DNA of 64,000 bases, taken from positions 38,774,795 through 38,838,794 of the forward strand of contig CM022665.1 in NCBI GenBank assembly GCA_012295275.1. The letters are read 5' to 3'. Positions 25,101 through 36,989 of this stretch are shown in pieces. Position numbers and translations under genes: made by a program. Position 1 is the stretch's first letter, and each line of letters begins with the position of its first letter. The notes beneath the pieces were generated by a model. That model saw nothing but the letters and a program-made list of their open reading frames with translations. It searched no databases and was not told where the DNA came from. Origin of the DNA: Chrysomallon squamiferum. Lineage: Eukaryota; Mollusca; Gastropoda; Neomphalida; Peltospiridae.

Positions 25101-26186
25101 ATCATTGTCGTTTAAATAAATTCTTATGTTTATTTTATTTATCTTCATTTTTAACTTAAAAAATAAACTGCAGATATATTAAATAAAACAAAAATCTGTA
25201 TATTCAGCATATTTTTTTAAATTTCCACAATACATTATTTGTTCTATTACAAAAGCGTGCGCGTATTACAAATTCAGACTTCAAAAAAATATTTTCAAAA
25301 TTACTCCTTTTATTTATAACTGCGAATTAAAACAAAGTACAATAACTGAAACGAAATATTTGTTTTAATCATCTATTTCATTTTTATTTAATTTCTAGCC
25401 CGGTTGCACTTTGAGTTAATTGTTAATATGCCAGTGCATTTAAACTAGCTGGAAGTTAAATATTTCAGGATGTAACGAGATAAGCTTGAATGATGTCAAA
25501 TTGCTACGTCAGATTATGGGCGTCTTTTGTGGTAATTCAAATGCTGAAATCTTCAGTATTTTTTGTTGTTTTTTTTGTTAGAAAATTGTATTGTTGGATT
25601 TCAGTGCATTCAGACTTAGGAGGCGCCGTGTAGTGTCAACAGTTACTGGGATAAGCCGTGGGCTGGAACATTTTAAACGTTTTTGCCAATAGATATTATT
25701 TTAAAGATGCCAGAAGAATTGAGTAAAACCACTACAGTTTTAATATTTGAAATAAAAGAACTCATTATTGTAATTTAAAATTGGTTGTTCGAAAAAAAAA
25801 TCACATAATCATAAAAAATGAATCTCTGTTTTATTTAGGAGCCGATTCATATGTATGTGCATGTTACCTACACATAAAAATATGCAGGCATAAATACATG
25901 CACAAAAACTTTATGTACTCTAACACACATTCATGAATGGAAATACTATCGCGCGCATAGATTGATACATATATATTTTAAATTATATAGATAAAATGAG
26001 TTACACATTCTTTTCTTCTTTTTTTTAAAATAAGGCATACTCGCTTATGCGTGAATGAATGAATGTGTGTGCGCGCACGTTTTCCATAAACGACATAATC
26101 AAATTCAAACAACGAACCGAAGATGACCCCACAATATTTTATCACGTGTTTTAATTTAATTTGTAAATGTGACAAGATATCCGCAA

Positions 26187-26224
<38 letters not shown>

Positions 26225-26329
26225 ACAAAACTACTGCTGGGTTTTCTTCTTGCGTAAATCTGAACCCCCGTGATAATCTTAATCTTCCCTCGCACCCTGT
26301 TCTGATAAGAAACTGGGCTACATCGGTAA

Positions 26330-26600
26330 CAACTGATAAGTCCTCCGCTCAAAACCAGATTGAGAGATGAACAATCAATTGTTTACCTGACTAATTCGTT
26401 TTAGCACTTGGAGAAGGTCGTTCAGATAATGGGTGATTTGAATCAAGTGGTGCTCGAGCGATGCAGTGTTAAAATATGTTTTTAACAAGGATTGAACGTG
26501 CGAGGGTTTAATCAACGATCTTGTTTCTGTTACTGGTTGTTTCAGCGTTGTTATTACATTCCAGTTAGTGCTGCTATTAGAATTATTATTGTTGATATAC
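26330..26600 (+). promoter_or_regulatory. Candidate intronic regulatory island
   Basis: Unique CpG-containing sequence with the NK2-type site TCAAGTGG at 26443-26450 and a related inverted core (GCACTTGG, about 26404-26411) 40 bp away. Immediately followed by an ACT/GCT triplet array. Autoregulation by the gene product is a possibility, not shown. Confidence 0.3.
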
Positions 26601-26608
26601 TGATACCA

Positions 26609-26710
26609 GTCCTGCTATTGCTGTTACTACTACTACTACTACTGCTATTGCTGTTACTACTACTACTACTACTGCTGCTAATGCTGTTACTACTGTTGCT
26701 AATGCTGTTA

Positions 26711-26742
<32 letters not shown>

Positions 26743-26815
26743 AACTACTGCTACTACCGCTGCAACCATAAGCACAAACATCGCTATAAAGAATTAAAAA
26801 AATCAAAATTAAAAA

Positions 26816-26848
<33 letters not shown>

Positions 26849-26880
26849 TAATAATAATAATTATTTATTTATTTATCTAT
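26609..26880. repeat. ACT/GCT then AAT/TTTA repeats
   Basis: An ACT/GCT/GTT triplet block (about 26609-26757) with a repeated 30-bp higher-order segment, then AAAT, AAT and TTTA patches (26810-26885). Confidence 0.85.
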
Positions 26881-27227
26881 TTATTTAGTTTTCTTAAATC
26901 GTTTTAATTTTTCTTCTTCTTCTCCATGTTTTTTATTTAAATAAATCTGTTTCTATATTTTTGGGGGAGATTTTTTTCTCTGCCTTCAATAAATATTAAT
27001 TTTACTGTAAGTCAGTAGAGCATAATATAAGGTTTTTCAGCAAACAAAAGATGTTTTAATTTTGGAAAATTTAATAATATAATGTTAATATAAAACATAT
27101 TATACATCATACACTGATTGCATACATGTATATTATACATATACTCCGCTTCTTGAATAAAATAAATTATTACTGTGATGTCATACAATATGCAGATAAT
27201 CATTACTGGTTTTTGTATTTTATCTTT

Positions 27228-27340
27228 TCATTTATTTATTTATTTTATTTATTTACTTATTTATCTATTTATTTATTTATTTTATTTTATTTATTTTATT
27301 TAATTTTATTTTATTTATTATTTTATTTATTTATTATATT
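27228..27340. repeat. (TTTA)n-type AT repeat near exon 2
   Basis: Imperfect TTTA and TTTTA repeats about 170-290 bp upstream of the exon 2 acceptor. Confidence 0.85.
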
Positions 27341-27513
27341 TGAACTTTTTCTCTTATCTGTTCTTACTTTAGTTACTTTTTTTAAAAGTAAACTGAACAT
27401 TTTGTCGGTGTTTTATACAAAACTGTTAATAAAACTGAATAATCCTATGCATCACAAAATCAGTTAAGTTCTTTCGAGAAATTTATTCAGGATTTTTTTT
27501 CATCTGTTTCTAG

Positions 27514-28325
27514 GTATCGCTCACATAACGAATGGAATGATGACGCAAAACGGAGATTCTCAAAATGGACACGACAGTCGACTGGCCTCTCCGGACAAAA
27601 CGTCCGACTCGGTCAAACACGAACCGGACGAGAGCGACTGCAGCGACGACGACAAAGAAAAAGCGGACTCGGATTCTGGCAACGGACAATCAACAAACGG
27701 CGACGCTCCGAAGAAGAGAAAGCGAAGAGTTCTGTTCTCCAAAGCTCAGACGTACGAACTGGAAAGAAGATTCCGCCAGCAGAGATACCTGTCTGCGCCC
27801 GAGCGCGAGCACCTGGCCAGCATCATCAGACTCTCGCCTACGCAGGTGAAAATCTGGTTTCAGAATCACCGCTACAAGCTAAAACGGGCGAGAGCCGAGA
27901 AGGGTCTGACCGAACTGAATCCCTTGCCCTCGCCCAGACGTGTGGCCGTCCCGGTTTTGGTGAAGGACGGAATTCCGTGCCAGAGGCCCAGTGTGAACAT
28001 TGTCAAGTCGCAGGACATGCCGATGCAAGGCAGTCTGAACGGAATGAACATGTCGATGGGCAACGGCTTGAGTCACCATCATGGCTCCTACAGCATGGGC
28101 AATATGAACTCGTATCATCCATCCATGGGATCGGCCGGGGCAGGGATAAGTTCGACGCTGGCCAGCACTATGGGTATGAACATGAATATGAACATGAGCT
28201 GTGCGTACAGCATGAGCTCAGCGTCGATGAACTCTATGAACCTCAACGTTCCCAATGTGAACAGTATGAACGTGCTGCCCGGCTATAGCCACCCACTCAT
28301 GCAGTCTCAGAGTTTCAGATGGTAG
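27514..28325 (+). CDS. Nkx2.2: Nkx2.2-like homeobox protein, coding exon 2
   Basis: Encodes the end of Ser83 through residue 352; stop TAG at 28323-28325. An acidic Ser/Asp segment (about residues 121-140) precedes a full 60-residue homeodomain, residues 150-209 (27714-27893). It carries Trp48, Asn51, Arg53 and the NK2-class hallmark Tyr54 in [19 protein letters not shown]; no intron interrupts it. The NK2-specific domain follows at residues 222-238 with [15 protein letters not shown] (27930-27980). The tail is Met/Asn/Ser-rich, 18 Met in the last 102 residues, ending QSFRW. Known relatives bind TYAAGTG-type DNA and act mainly as repressors in ventral neural, and in vertebrates also pancreatic, cell fate. 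Homeodomain, NK2-SD and exon 1 block together favour Nkx2.2/vnd over Nkx2.1 or Nkx2.5. The ATG at 27537 is internal, not the start. Confidence 0.97.
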
Positions 28326-28552
28326 CGCCCTCTGTGTGTTTACTTTGTGCCTTCAACAAGAAAGACTTGTGTGACAAGTTTCATAACTCTAGATCTCTCC
28401 GTTATGAGAGACGGTATAATACATTTGCATAATACGTCATCAAAAAAAAAAATATTTCCATGGTATGTAATACGTGAAAGGAAGTCATTAGATTTTGTAA
28501 GAGTATGAGAAATAATGTATTTCTAAGTCCACTTCAACAGAAAAAAAAAATT

Positions 28553-28612
<60 letters not shown>

Positions 28613-28699
28613 AAATTACAGTTTTCTAAAACAATTATGCGTAAAAACTTACTTAATTATATTTAAAACTGTATTTATATAATGAATTTTTTAAAACCG

Positions 28700-28738
<39 letters not shown>

Positions 28739-29087
28739 CTAAAAGAAATACTTTGCTATTCGAAGTATTTATGTTGTGTATTATATACATTCTTTGGAAT
28801 ATTGAATTATCGCATTTATTTTTATTTTTTTAATGAAAAACTTTTCATCCCTAAAACATTTCCGACAACATATCATGGACATGATGCATATTTCTTTATT
28901 CATTCTGTTACCATGTAACAAACGTTTCGTGGGGCGCTATGTTTATGTGCTACTGAGAAGACGAAGAAAAAAAAACAACAACAAAAAAACAACCAACAGA
29001 AAACCGGTTGTCTCAGATAAATCTTTTCATATTTTCGCCGCCTATTCACGACCATTATAATAACGTGAACTATTTAAATCACATAAC

Positions 29088-29122
<35 letters not shown>

Positions 29123-29459
29123 CCTTGTTGTTTCATATATTTTGCAAAACAGTCATGTATATTATGTTGATTTATTTTAGCAATATGTTTTTATTATAAC
29201 TATGTTAAGTATTTATTATTACTGTTTGAGTGCTAGATATACTGTGTATGTATTATTAATAATAGCTTCACACACTGTAGTGACATATGTCTGTTACCCA
29301 CCGTCCTCGGGCATAATGCCTCAATGCAAATGACAGACAGAATCTGCAATTATGGACCAATCAGAATGCTTGACACACACAAAAATTAAATGTAAAATAT
29401 TATAGTGACCAATGAAAATACAGCAACAGCATACGTTTAGATTATAATGGAATATTGTT

Positions 29460-29492
<33 letters not shown>

Positions 29493-29675
29493 TTTCTGAG
29501 ATCATAACTATAGAAATTGGTACAGTTCAGAGATTAAATAGAATCTGATAACAAATCAATGATAAAATTCAATCTCGCTGTAATTCCAGTGCAATTATTA
29601 AAGTTTTATTTGGTACAATAATTTATTTGTATAATATCTAGGGGGAAATTGTAAAATAAATATACAGTCTTGTGT
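28326..29675 (+). other. Predicted 3' UTR
   Basis: Runs from the stop to the predicted cleavage site about 1.35 kb downstream. It contains very long homopolymers: 51 A at 28557-28607, 37 A at 28700-28736, 30 T at 29093-29122 and 30 A at 29461-29490. Octamer words occur at 28423-28430 (ATTTGCAT) and 29324-29331 (ATGCAAAT). Open frames here (28682-29199) are short and repeat-driven. The UTR end is inferred; earlier or later sites are possible. Confidence 0.5.
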
Positions 29676-29690
29676 GTAGTCCACCGAAAA
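29655..29690 (+). terminator. Best predicted poly(A) signal
   Basis: AATAAA at 29655-29660 is followed about 10 nt later by CAGTCTTGTGTGTAG, a GU-rich downstream element with a CA cleavage candidate. Alternatives are AATAAA at 29739-29744 and at 29788-29793, the latter followed by CTTTTGTGG. Confidence 0.5.
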
Positions 29691-30237
29691 GATAACTGAA
29701 ATATACAAACTGCAATAACTGCATCTTGTATAACTACCAATAAAAACGCAGATACAATGTTACATTTAATGTATTAATGTCCAGCGAAATAAACTAACTT
29801 TTGTGGTAGAATAAGGTAAAGTATATAATTTGATATATATCATCAAAGATAGAGATAAATAAATTTTAAAAAAAATCTTTATCTAAATAAATATTCCTAG
29901 ACAATGTTTTGCTTAACAATCGTAATACATTGAATAATAGATTTCGGAGAACAGAATAACTAGAAGGATTTTTTGCAAATAAATATTTGTCTTTAGAAAT
30001 CCATGAAAATCTGTCTTATGCTAATATATATGTCTTTATAAGTCCCGTTTCAAAAGATTGTGATAATACATTCCTCCGTGTTATATTGATAATATATTTC
30101 AGAATTGTTTTCAAAATAAATGCATTTGATCGTGTTCTGAAAATGCATTTAGGAACAAATCTCAAACATGTTAAATGTATAATAAATATTCAAAGTAAAT
30201 ACTTCCTGGTTTGTTTTCGTTAATACTTTTTTGTGAT
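29691..30237. other. AT-rich 3' flank
   Basis: AT-rich DNA with two further AATAAA words (29739, 29788). A + open frame at 29987-30223 has no recognisable protein. Confidence 0.6.
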
Positions 30238-30259
30238 TTATTATTATTATTATTATTAC

Positions 30260-30299
<40 letters not shown>

Positions 30300-30345
30300 T
30301 TATAATTATTATTATTATTATTTTGATTATTATTATTATTATTAA

Positions 30346-30386
<41 letters not shown>

Positions 30387-30440
30387 ATAGTAGTAATAGT
30401 AATAATAATAGTAGTAGTAGTGGTTTTAGTAGTAGTACTA
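30238..30440. repeat. (ATT)n then (AGT)n triplet repeat
   Basis: ATT triplets with minor interruption (about 30238-30345) change to AGT triplets (about 30346-30440). The poly-Tyr/poly-Ser open frame is an artefact. Confidence 0.95.
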
Positions 30441-31075
30441 GTAATTATTATTTTTTTTCATTTCGACTGATAAAATTAAAATAGAAAATATAAACCTATT
30501 TATTCGACAAAGGCACACACCCATTACATAACACAAATCTGAAAACATATCTGTATATTTATCCCACTAATCCACGATAAAATTTCATTTTTTTTTTTTT
30601 AAGCTGCCTGTTATACTAGAAGATACATCTTATACTTTTAATACTTATAAATTCTTTTAGCGGTAGTAAATAGCAAATATTGATGGCAATGTGTGTGTGT
30701 TATAACATAAGTATACGAGCTAAGCGTACAAAGTGAAATATTTATATTTTGATTGACCCAGAGCTTAAGCTCAAGTATCTCCACACTTTGGATAATGTAA
30801 CAAATCTTCATGTGTAAAAACTAGATAAGATTAAAATCAGTCATTGTCCTGGTATAATAATCTTTTTCACTGTATTTATAACTAGAACCAAGATCGTTTT
30901 GAACGGTATAATCGAGTTGCCATGGATGGATGAAACGCTGATAGCACCCGGTGTGACATGATGCAGACTGGTGTGTACTTGGTGACTAGTATCAGTTTAT
31001 TACAAACCCAGTTTATCCGAGTAATTGTCGCCTCCACCAGGTATTAAGATAGCAGCTTCATTCAGTACAGCTTTG

Positions 31076-31078
<3 letters not shown>
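30441..31078. other. Unique 3' flank
   Basis: Ordinary AT-rich sequence becoming more complex at about 30880-31060. No gene is seen. Confidence 0.55.
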
Positions 31079-31168
<90 letters not shown>

Positions 31169-31259
31169 CTTCTCTCGTTTCTCTCTCTCTCTCCCCGTCT
31201 TTCTTCTTTCTTTCATTCTTCTTCTGTCTGCTTTCAGTTTCCTTCTCTCTCTTTCTCTC

Positions 31260-31334
<75 letters not shown>

Positions 31335-31438
31335 CCCTCCCTCCCCTCTATTCTCTATTTCATTCTTCTTCTGACTCGTTTCGGTCTCCTTGACTCTCTC
31401 TCTCCCTCCCTCCCTCCCTCCCCCCCCCCTCTTTCACC
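31079..31438. repeat. About 360-bp polypyrimidine tract
   Basis: The + strand is almost entirely C/T: CT arrays at about 31081-31164 and 31268-31329, joined by CTTTC and CATTCTTCTTC sequence and ended by CCCT tetramers and a C run near 31409-31430. Purines are few, mostly in CAT and CAG words. Confidence 0.9.
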
Positions 31439-32150
31439 GCCTCACTCTTCTGTTTATTAGCGACGAGCGCGCTTTGAAGCAAATGCGAGAAAATTGCTTA
31501 ATTACAAAGTAAAAATGAAGCAGCGAACACCGTTGAAAGAGGAAATCGAACTGTTGAATGGTATCACACTTTATCTATTAGTCCGAGCCAATGGTCGATT
31601 CGTTCTGGTTCTACTTGAAACGTCAAGTAATGAATAGAGACCTTTTAGACATTTACTTTTCTAGCTTCTCGATTCATCTAACGAGCAGAAAATTAAAAAA
31701 TAATAATAATAATAAAATAGAAAAAAAAAATATTTTCAAAATGCATTGGTATGATATGAAAAAAAAAAAAAAAAAATCAAAAAAAAATCAAAAGATCGGA
31801 ATCAAATACATTTTAGCCTGAGGAAATATTTGTTAACTTTTTATAGGGGGGCGGGTAGGGATTTCTTGGTTATTTTTCTCCGATAAATCATTGACGCTAT
31901 TGGAGACGAAATTTTGAAAAGTGGGGTAAATGAAATGTATAAAGTCAGGCTACTGCTTCTGATTGATGTTGGATGTCTGGCACAGGTGTCCACAAGGTAT
32001 CATCAATGAGATTTTCTGCTCCAACGAGTGAATGGTAAAACAATAAGGACCTCACATCACACTGGGAGACTGGGCCAATTGTTCATCGCGATCACTGCCT
32101 TTCACACCTTTACGAACAAGAAAATTGCTTTTCGCTTACTGATCAACCAA
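31439..32150. other. Complex island then A-rich flank
   Basis: About 31440-31640 is CpG-containing and includes homeodomain-type TTGCTTAATTAC and CTTTGAAG words, a possible regulatory island. Then A-rich sequence (31690-31800) and ordinary unique DNA to 32150. No gene is recognised. Confidence 0.4.
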
Positions 32151-32159
32151 CACAAAGGT

Positions 32160-32330
32160 GGCGTGGCCGCCTTCCGCCACACGTGTCGTCGTTATGTTGT
32201 AAAACGTCGAGGCAAACAGCAGATTGAAAACGTCGCAGCGACAATTGGAACATCACTAAACGACAATTGATACTATTACAAACGACAGTTTGAAAACGAC
32301 GTGGAACAACATTTGCAACGAAATGATTGT
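32160..32330. repeat. Short imperfect CGACAATT/TTGAAAACG repeats
   Basis: The word pair AAACRRCAG-TTGAAAACG occurs twice (about 32213-32235 and 32279-32300), with GCGACAATTGGAAC and ACGACAATTGATAC between. This is a small degenerate tandem duplication. The overlapping + open frame (32028-32270) is not recognised. Confidence 0.4.
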
Positions 32331-33899
32331 CAGTGCAAACGAATGGCATTTACTTACCATGAGAAAACACGTGTTAATTTCAATAGACAACAACTCCTTT
32401 CATGTCCTGAAAAATTTTCCCCATTGAAATCGCTCTGTTATCACTGCTCGGCGCTTTTAAATCACTTCTGAAATAATCATTATGGTCTGGTTGTAGAAAA
32501 ATATCCCTAGGGATAAAGTACGGCTGGGTCAGTTTGTATAAGCAATGTAATGTAAGTGCAGATTATTATTTTGTTTTTATCTCTTTTTTCTTCTTGCACT
32601 TTATTTTCAACAAGTCTATCTCGCTCAGTTGGATAAGTCTTTGCTTCAAGCCGGTGTACAATAAACACGATATGAAACATCTCAGAAATACGCTAACATT
32701 TTTTTTTTTTAAAAACAACAAAAAAATACTTATAGTTTTTGTATAAATCAGCTGTGAAAATAAATAAAAATAAAACACCGTTTCTGGGTACGTAAAATGA
32801 GACTGCGTGCTTAATGTAAGTATGTAAGTAAATTAGAAATAAATGAATGCTTTACTGTTTAATGACACTTCAAGATATACTGTAATACAAATTATATAGT
32901 TTTGCAAGATTCTGAGATTTGCGTATGAAAATAATACATACAAGATAAGAAAATACTTAATATTACCTCGTCTATTACGCTTAAATGTTACCAGTGAAAC
33001 ATCTTTAAACGCATCTGTACATAGGAAAAAATACATCTACTTTGATAAATCATTCGTCAGAGGATGGTTGGAACGGGAATTAATTTAACAGTATCACTCA
33101 GGATGCTTAATTCTGCGACCTGTTAATTCACACCCAATACTGAAACATGGTCACCTTTCAGTTACGAGAATGAAGAATAATAAAATGTTACTGCATATGC
33201 AATTATTAATTATTTTCTGGCATTAAAAGAAAACGATATCTTATTGTGCATAATTTGATACAATAATGATACAGATACTTTAATATGTTCTGAACTTGCA
33301 TAATTATAATTATTATTATTCTTTTTATGTCAAGAAATATTTCACATAACAACATCTTCACCAGTTTCATCCAGCGTAATAATTATAAGCTCTTCTGCTG
33401 AAATAAGCTCAGGTGTAAAATCGATACAAACTGAACGAATATCAAACGAAAATAAAGCGGTAATTCAAATGACATATTTTCTTCTTATACGAAATCTAAG
33501 AATTTGTACACAGTTGTATAACGTATACGATAGATGAAGATTCTAATGATAATATATTGTATTATGAAATTAAAAATTCCATAGTATACGCATTTAAATA
33601 TTTGTACAAGTGATTACAGAAAATCCGCTGCGTTGGTCAGATTGAAGCTAAATTTTTGCCCCTATTATTTTTTCTTCTCTTGACACTTAAAACAACAACA
33701 ACAAAAAAAAAAAAACGATTTAATAAATGCATTTGCCTATATACATTTTTTGTGGCGTACAAAAATTAATCATTAATAAATTGATTTTTGTTTTATTATT
33801 ATTTTAAGGTTAAACTGATTTTTGTTCTGTTATAGTTTTCAAGTTACTGCTTTTTCCTCACTGTGTCTTGGTTAATTAAAAATGTATTTCATCATGCAT
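32331..33899. other. AT-rich flank
   Basis: Mostly AT-rich with short A and T runs. The segment at about 32842-32880 (GAATG, GTTTAATGACAC) vaguely recalls the SINE-like repeat at 9851-9924 but is too weak to call. No gene. Confidence 0.5.
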
Positions 33900-33974
33900 A
33901 TGTGTGTATATGTATATGTATATGTATGTGTATGTGTATGGATATGGATATGGATATGTGTATGTGTATGCGTA

Positions 33975-34011
<37 letters not shown>

Positions 34012-34252
34012 GGGTATGTGCAAGTGCAAGTGTAAGTGCAAGTGTAAGTGTAAGTGTAAGTGTAAGTGTAAGTGTATGTAATGTGTATGTGTTTGAGTAT
34101 GTATAAGTGTATGGGTATGTGTTTTAGTATGTGTATGTGTATGTGTATGTGTACAGGAATGGGTATGGGTATGGGCATGAATATGTGTATGTGGATGTGG
34201 ATGTGGATGTGGATGTGGATGTGGATGTGGATGTGGATGTGGATGTGGATGT
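33900..34252. repeat. Hexanucleotide satellite with changing unit
   Basis: A 6-bp period persists for about 350 bp while the unit changes: GTATGT with a GGATAT interlude (about 33910-34016), YAAGTG at 34021-34074 (nine perfect steps), degraded GTATGT (34080-34158), GGTATG (34159-34175) and GTGGAT (about 34191-34252, ten steps). Long open frames on both strands are dipeptide artefacts. Confidence 0.95.
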
Positions 34253-36919
34253 GTACGAGTAAGTGGAAATAAGTATATGTGTCTGTATTTGTTCATCGCT
34301 GTGTTGTGCACATATATAATTATGTTCATGTTTACGTTTATACATAGACTCAGCGATGTACGGATGGATGTTAATACGTGTGAATTTTTTTAAAATGCGC
34401 GTTTCATAACAGCTGTAATGGCACGAACGTGACGTTAAAGAGCTGTATAATTAATTAGTCGTTTATTTCCAAGTACTGAAAGCTCATTTCAAACCATGTG
34501 GGATCTAGCAGGGATCAATAAGATTCATTAGTAAGCCTTTGTTTGATGTTCTCATGTTTGGAGTGAAAGCAATCACAAACAGCTATATACGGCTAAACAG
34601 TCTATGAGTGCTGTAATCAGAACACAGAAATCTCTGGCCCGGGGCAACTTCCAGTTTCTCTTTTTAACAACCAGCCATCGCCATAGCTACTTGAACAAAG
34701 TTCCGGCAAGACAATGAAACATGCGCATTTCACCACTTTAACCAATATTTACTGTACTTATGGTTTGATTATAAGAATAGACTTTTCAAAAGCTGTAGCC
34801 GAAGTTAAGCAAACACTTTAAGCAAAATCTATCGAGGGAATACGTAAAGCGAAGACCAGCAGAGGAAATCCGTATCTGGGTTAGCATATTACTTTTAAAA
34901 ACCGTTACCTATTGTGACTGCGGTGTTTGCGATGTATTGGGTTGGCCGACACTCTCAAACGATTGAAGAGCAATGAGCCATGATGGACATAAAAACCCAG
35001 ACCAACGCCTGGATGAACAATACACTATAGGCGTTGAACATTCGCACTTTCCGATTGAAATGAGACGGGGGACATATGAAAAATCATATTGTCCAGTGTG
35101 GCTCTCACTAAACGCCAAACTAGTATTGAATTAGCCTCATGATTCCTTAGTATTCCACGCTTGTCCAATAATGCTCAGTTCACAATGGTGTATCCGGCCC
35201 CCACACAATTGATTACTGCGGCTAAACGTCCGAAAGCCGACATGATACATATTTCTTTTTTTTTAAAAAATTTCAAAACATACCTTGCCGTGCTGAACGA
35301 AAGGTGCGGCAACATGCATTCGAAAGTGATTTTTTGTTTATCCATTATAACCCTGGAAAAGAGCTTTTAATGACGAAGTTTTTGTATTTTATCCCAGAGG
35401 TATAGAATCAAAAGGGAAATTACTCTTTATCCAGCATTGTAGCTTTTATATTAACATTACTAATTATTTCTCTATGTGTAGCATAATACGCCCAATAAAC
35501 AGCCTACAATTATGCACATGACCATATGTGAAGGTTGCAGTATTGTTGAACACACAATGTATTTAATAACTAAACATGGAAAAAAAAAAGTGATTATTCA
35601 GTTAATGTTTGTATAAAAATATTGGGTTCGGAATCCTAAGTATCTAATGCCGTCGTTCCTATACAAAATGACAGCTTCAACGTCTAGATTGATAAATTAC
35701 TGCTTTACGGTGTAATTTTTGATAGATGTATTTTGTTCTTGAATATTACAACCAATAAAGCTGTTGAAATCTGTATATGGAAACAGGAACTTTTTGTTAA
35801 TAATAATTTATACTTTCGTCGAATCTCAGCTATTAAACGACACATAATTTAAATTTTAAAATTATTAACGGCTTAGCTAAATATTTAACAAAAGATTTAC
35901 ATACATGTATTTAACCAAAACATTTTTGCATACACAAATATTATCGGATAATCACACATATCTGAGACGCTTCGATATTACAGCACGTTTAAACGTAATG
36001 TGTAAGTGCTTCCCAAAATGACTCGGAGATCCCATATGTATACTTCATTTCAAAATAGCAAAATGGAAGGTTTTTTTTTTTTTTTTTTAAACAGTATCGA
36101 TATACATTATAATACTCGATGGGAACAACACTGTGTCATTTCATGTTGGCCATTGAAGTCATCTTATCCAATAACGCGTCAAAAGAAAAAAAGCAACGAT
36201 AAAGAATAGCAATACTGTGTTATGAAAAGAGAGAGAAAAAAAAAAAGTAAAGCGTAGAGTTTAAATTCAGACAAAACCAAAATCCGGTAACTGCCTAATA
36301 ATTTCCTGATTCTTCAATTAAAAAAAAAAAAAAACAGGAAAGAAAGAAAGAAAGAAAAAAGGTTCTTTGAAATGTTTTATAACCTTTGAGAATGATACAA
36401 ACCGGATTTGTATTATTGTAGAATGTTTGTTTAGAGTCTTCTGTGTTTCAAAGACTAGCAGTTTTTAAATCTGTAGTATTAAATGTAAATTGTTTTTATG
36501 TGAAGCATTGGTACTGATGACATTCATTTATCTCTCAACCTTTATTCAGGTTACCTTTCTGGCTGAAAGCAATAGTTTTCGTTTAATTATTCGTTGAAAA
36601 TTACAAGTTTCAATATTGAAAATGGGTAAGGTAGTTAAAATATATTTGGCTAAAAACTAGGTTTTGTGATTCTTTATGATGTTTTCGATGCATAAAATAT
36701 GTATCTATATATATATATATATGCATTTCTTTTGCTCAGAGCATTTATTTACTGCTTTTACAAGATACAAATATAAACTTTTGTTGTATATGATTATTTA
36801 CACTTTAATACTTTAACGCTTTAAATTCAATAAACATTCTGCTTCTTCAATTTTGTTACCTACGAAAAAAAACCCAGAAGAAATCTACAACTGTCAAATT
36901 AGTTTCTGCAGTTCGTGTT

Positions 36920-36951
<32 letters not shown>

Positions 36952-36989
36952 GATTAAATATCTGTACAATGATTGATGACTGATGACGT
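34253..36989. other. Unique intergenic DNA
   Basis: About 34390-35400 is fairly complex, with homeodomain-type TAATTAATTAG near 34449, but no recognisable exon. Open frames at 34909-35118 (-) and 35161-35370 (+) match nothing I know. From 35400 it is AT-rich with poly-T (about 36069-36088), AAAG repeats near 36340 and 26 A at 36920-36945. Confidence 0.5.

Noticed and set aside
27560-28288. Overlapping open frames in exon 2 on both strands
   Set aside because: They overlap the homeodomain frame, which has clear conserved motifs; the others are shadows of GC-richer coding DNA.
33900-34252. Interstitial telomere-like repeat
   Set aside because: Units are GTATGT, YAAGTG and GTGGAT, not TTAGGG or a known telomere variant.
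34900-35370. Possible DNA transposase fragment
   Set aside because: Frames on both strands were read, but no catalytic DDE/D motif or terminal inverted repeat was found.
35600-35660. tRNA B-box-like GGTTCGGAATCC
   Set aside because: No A box at a suitable distance and no cloverleaf by eye.
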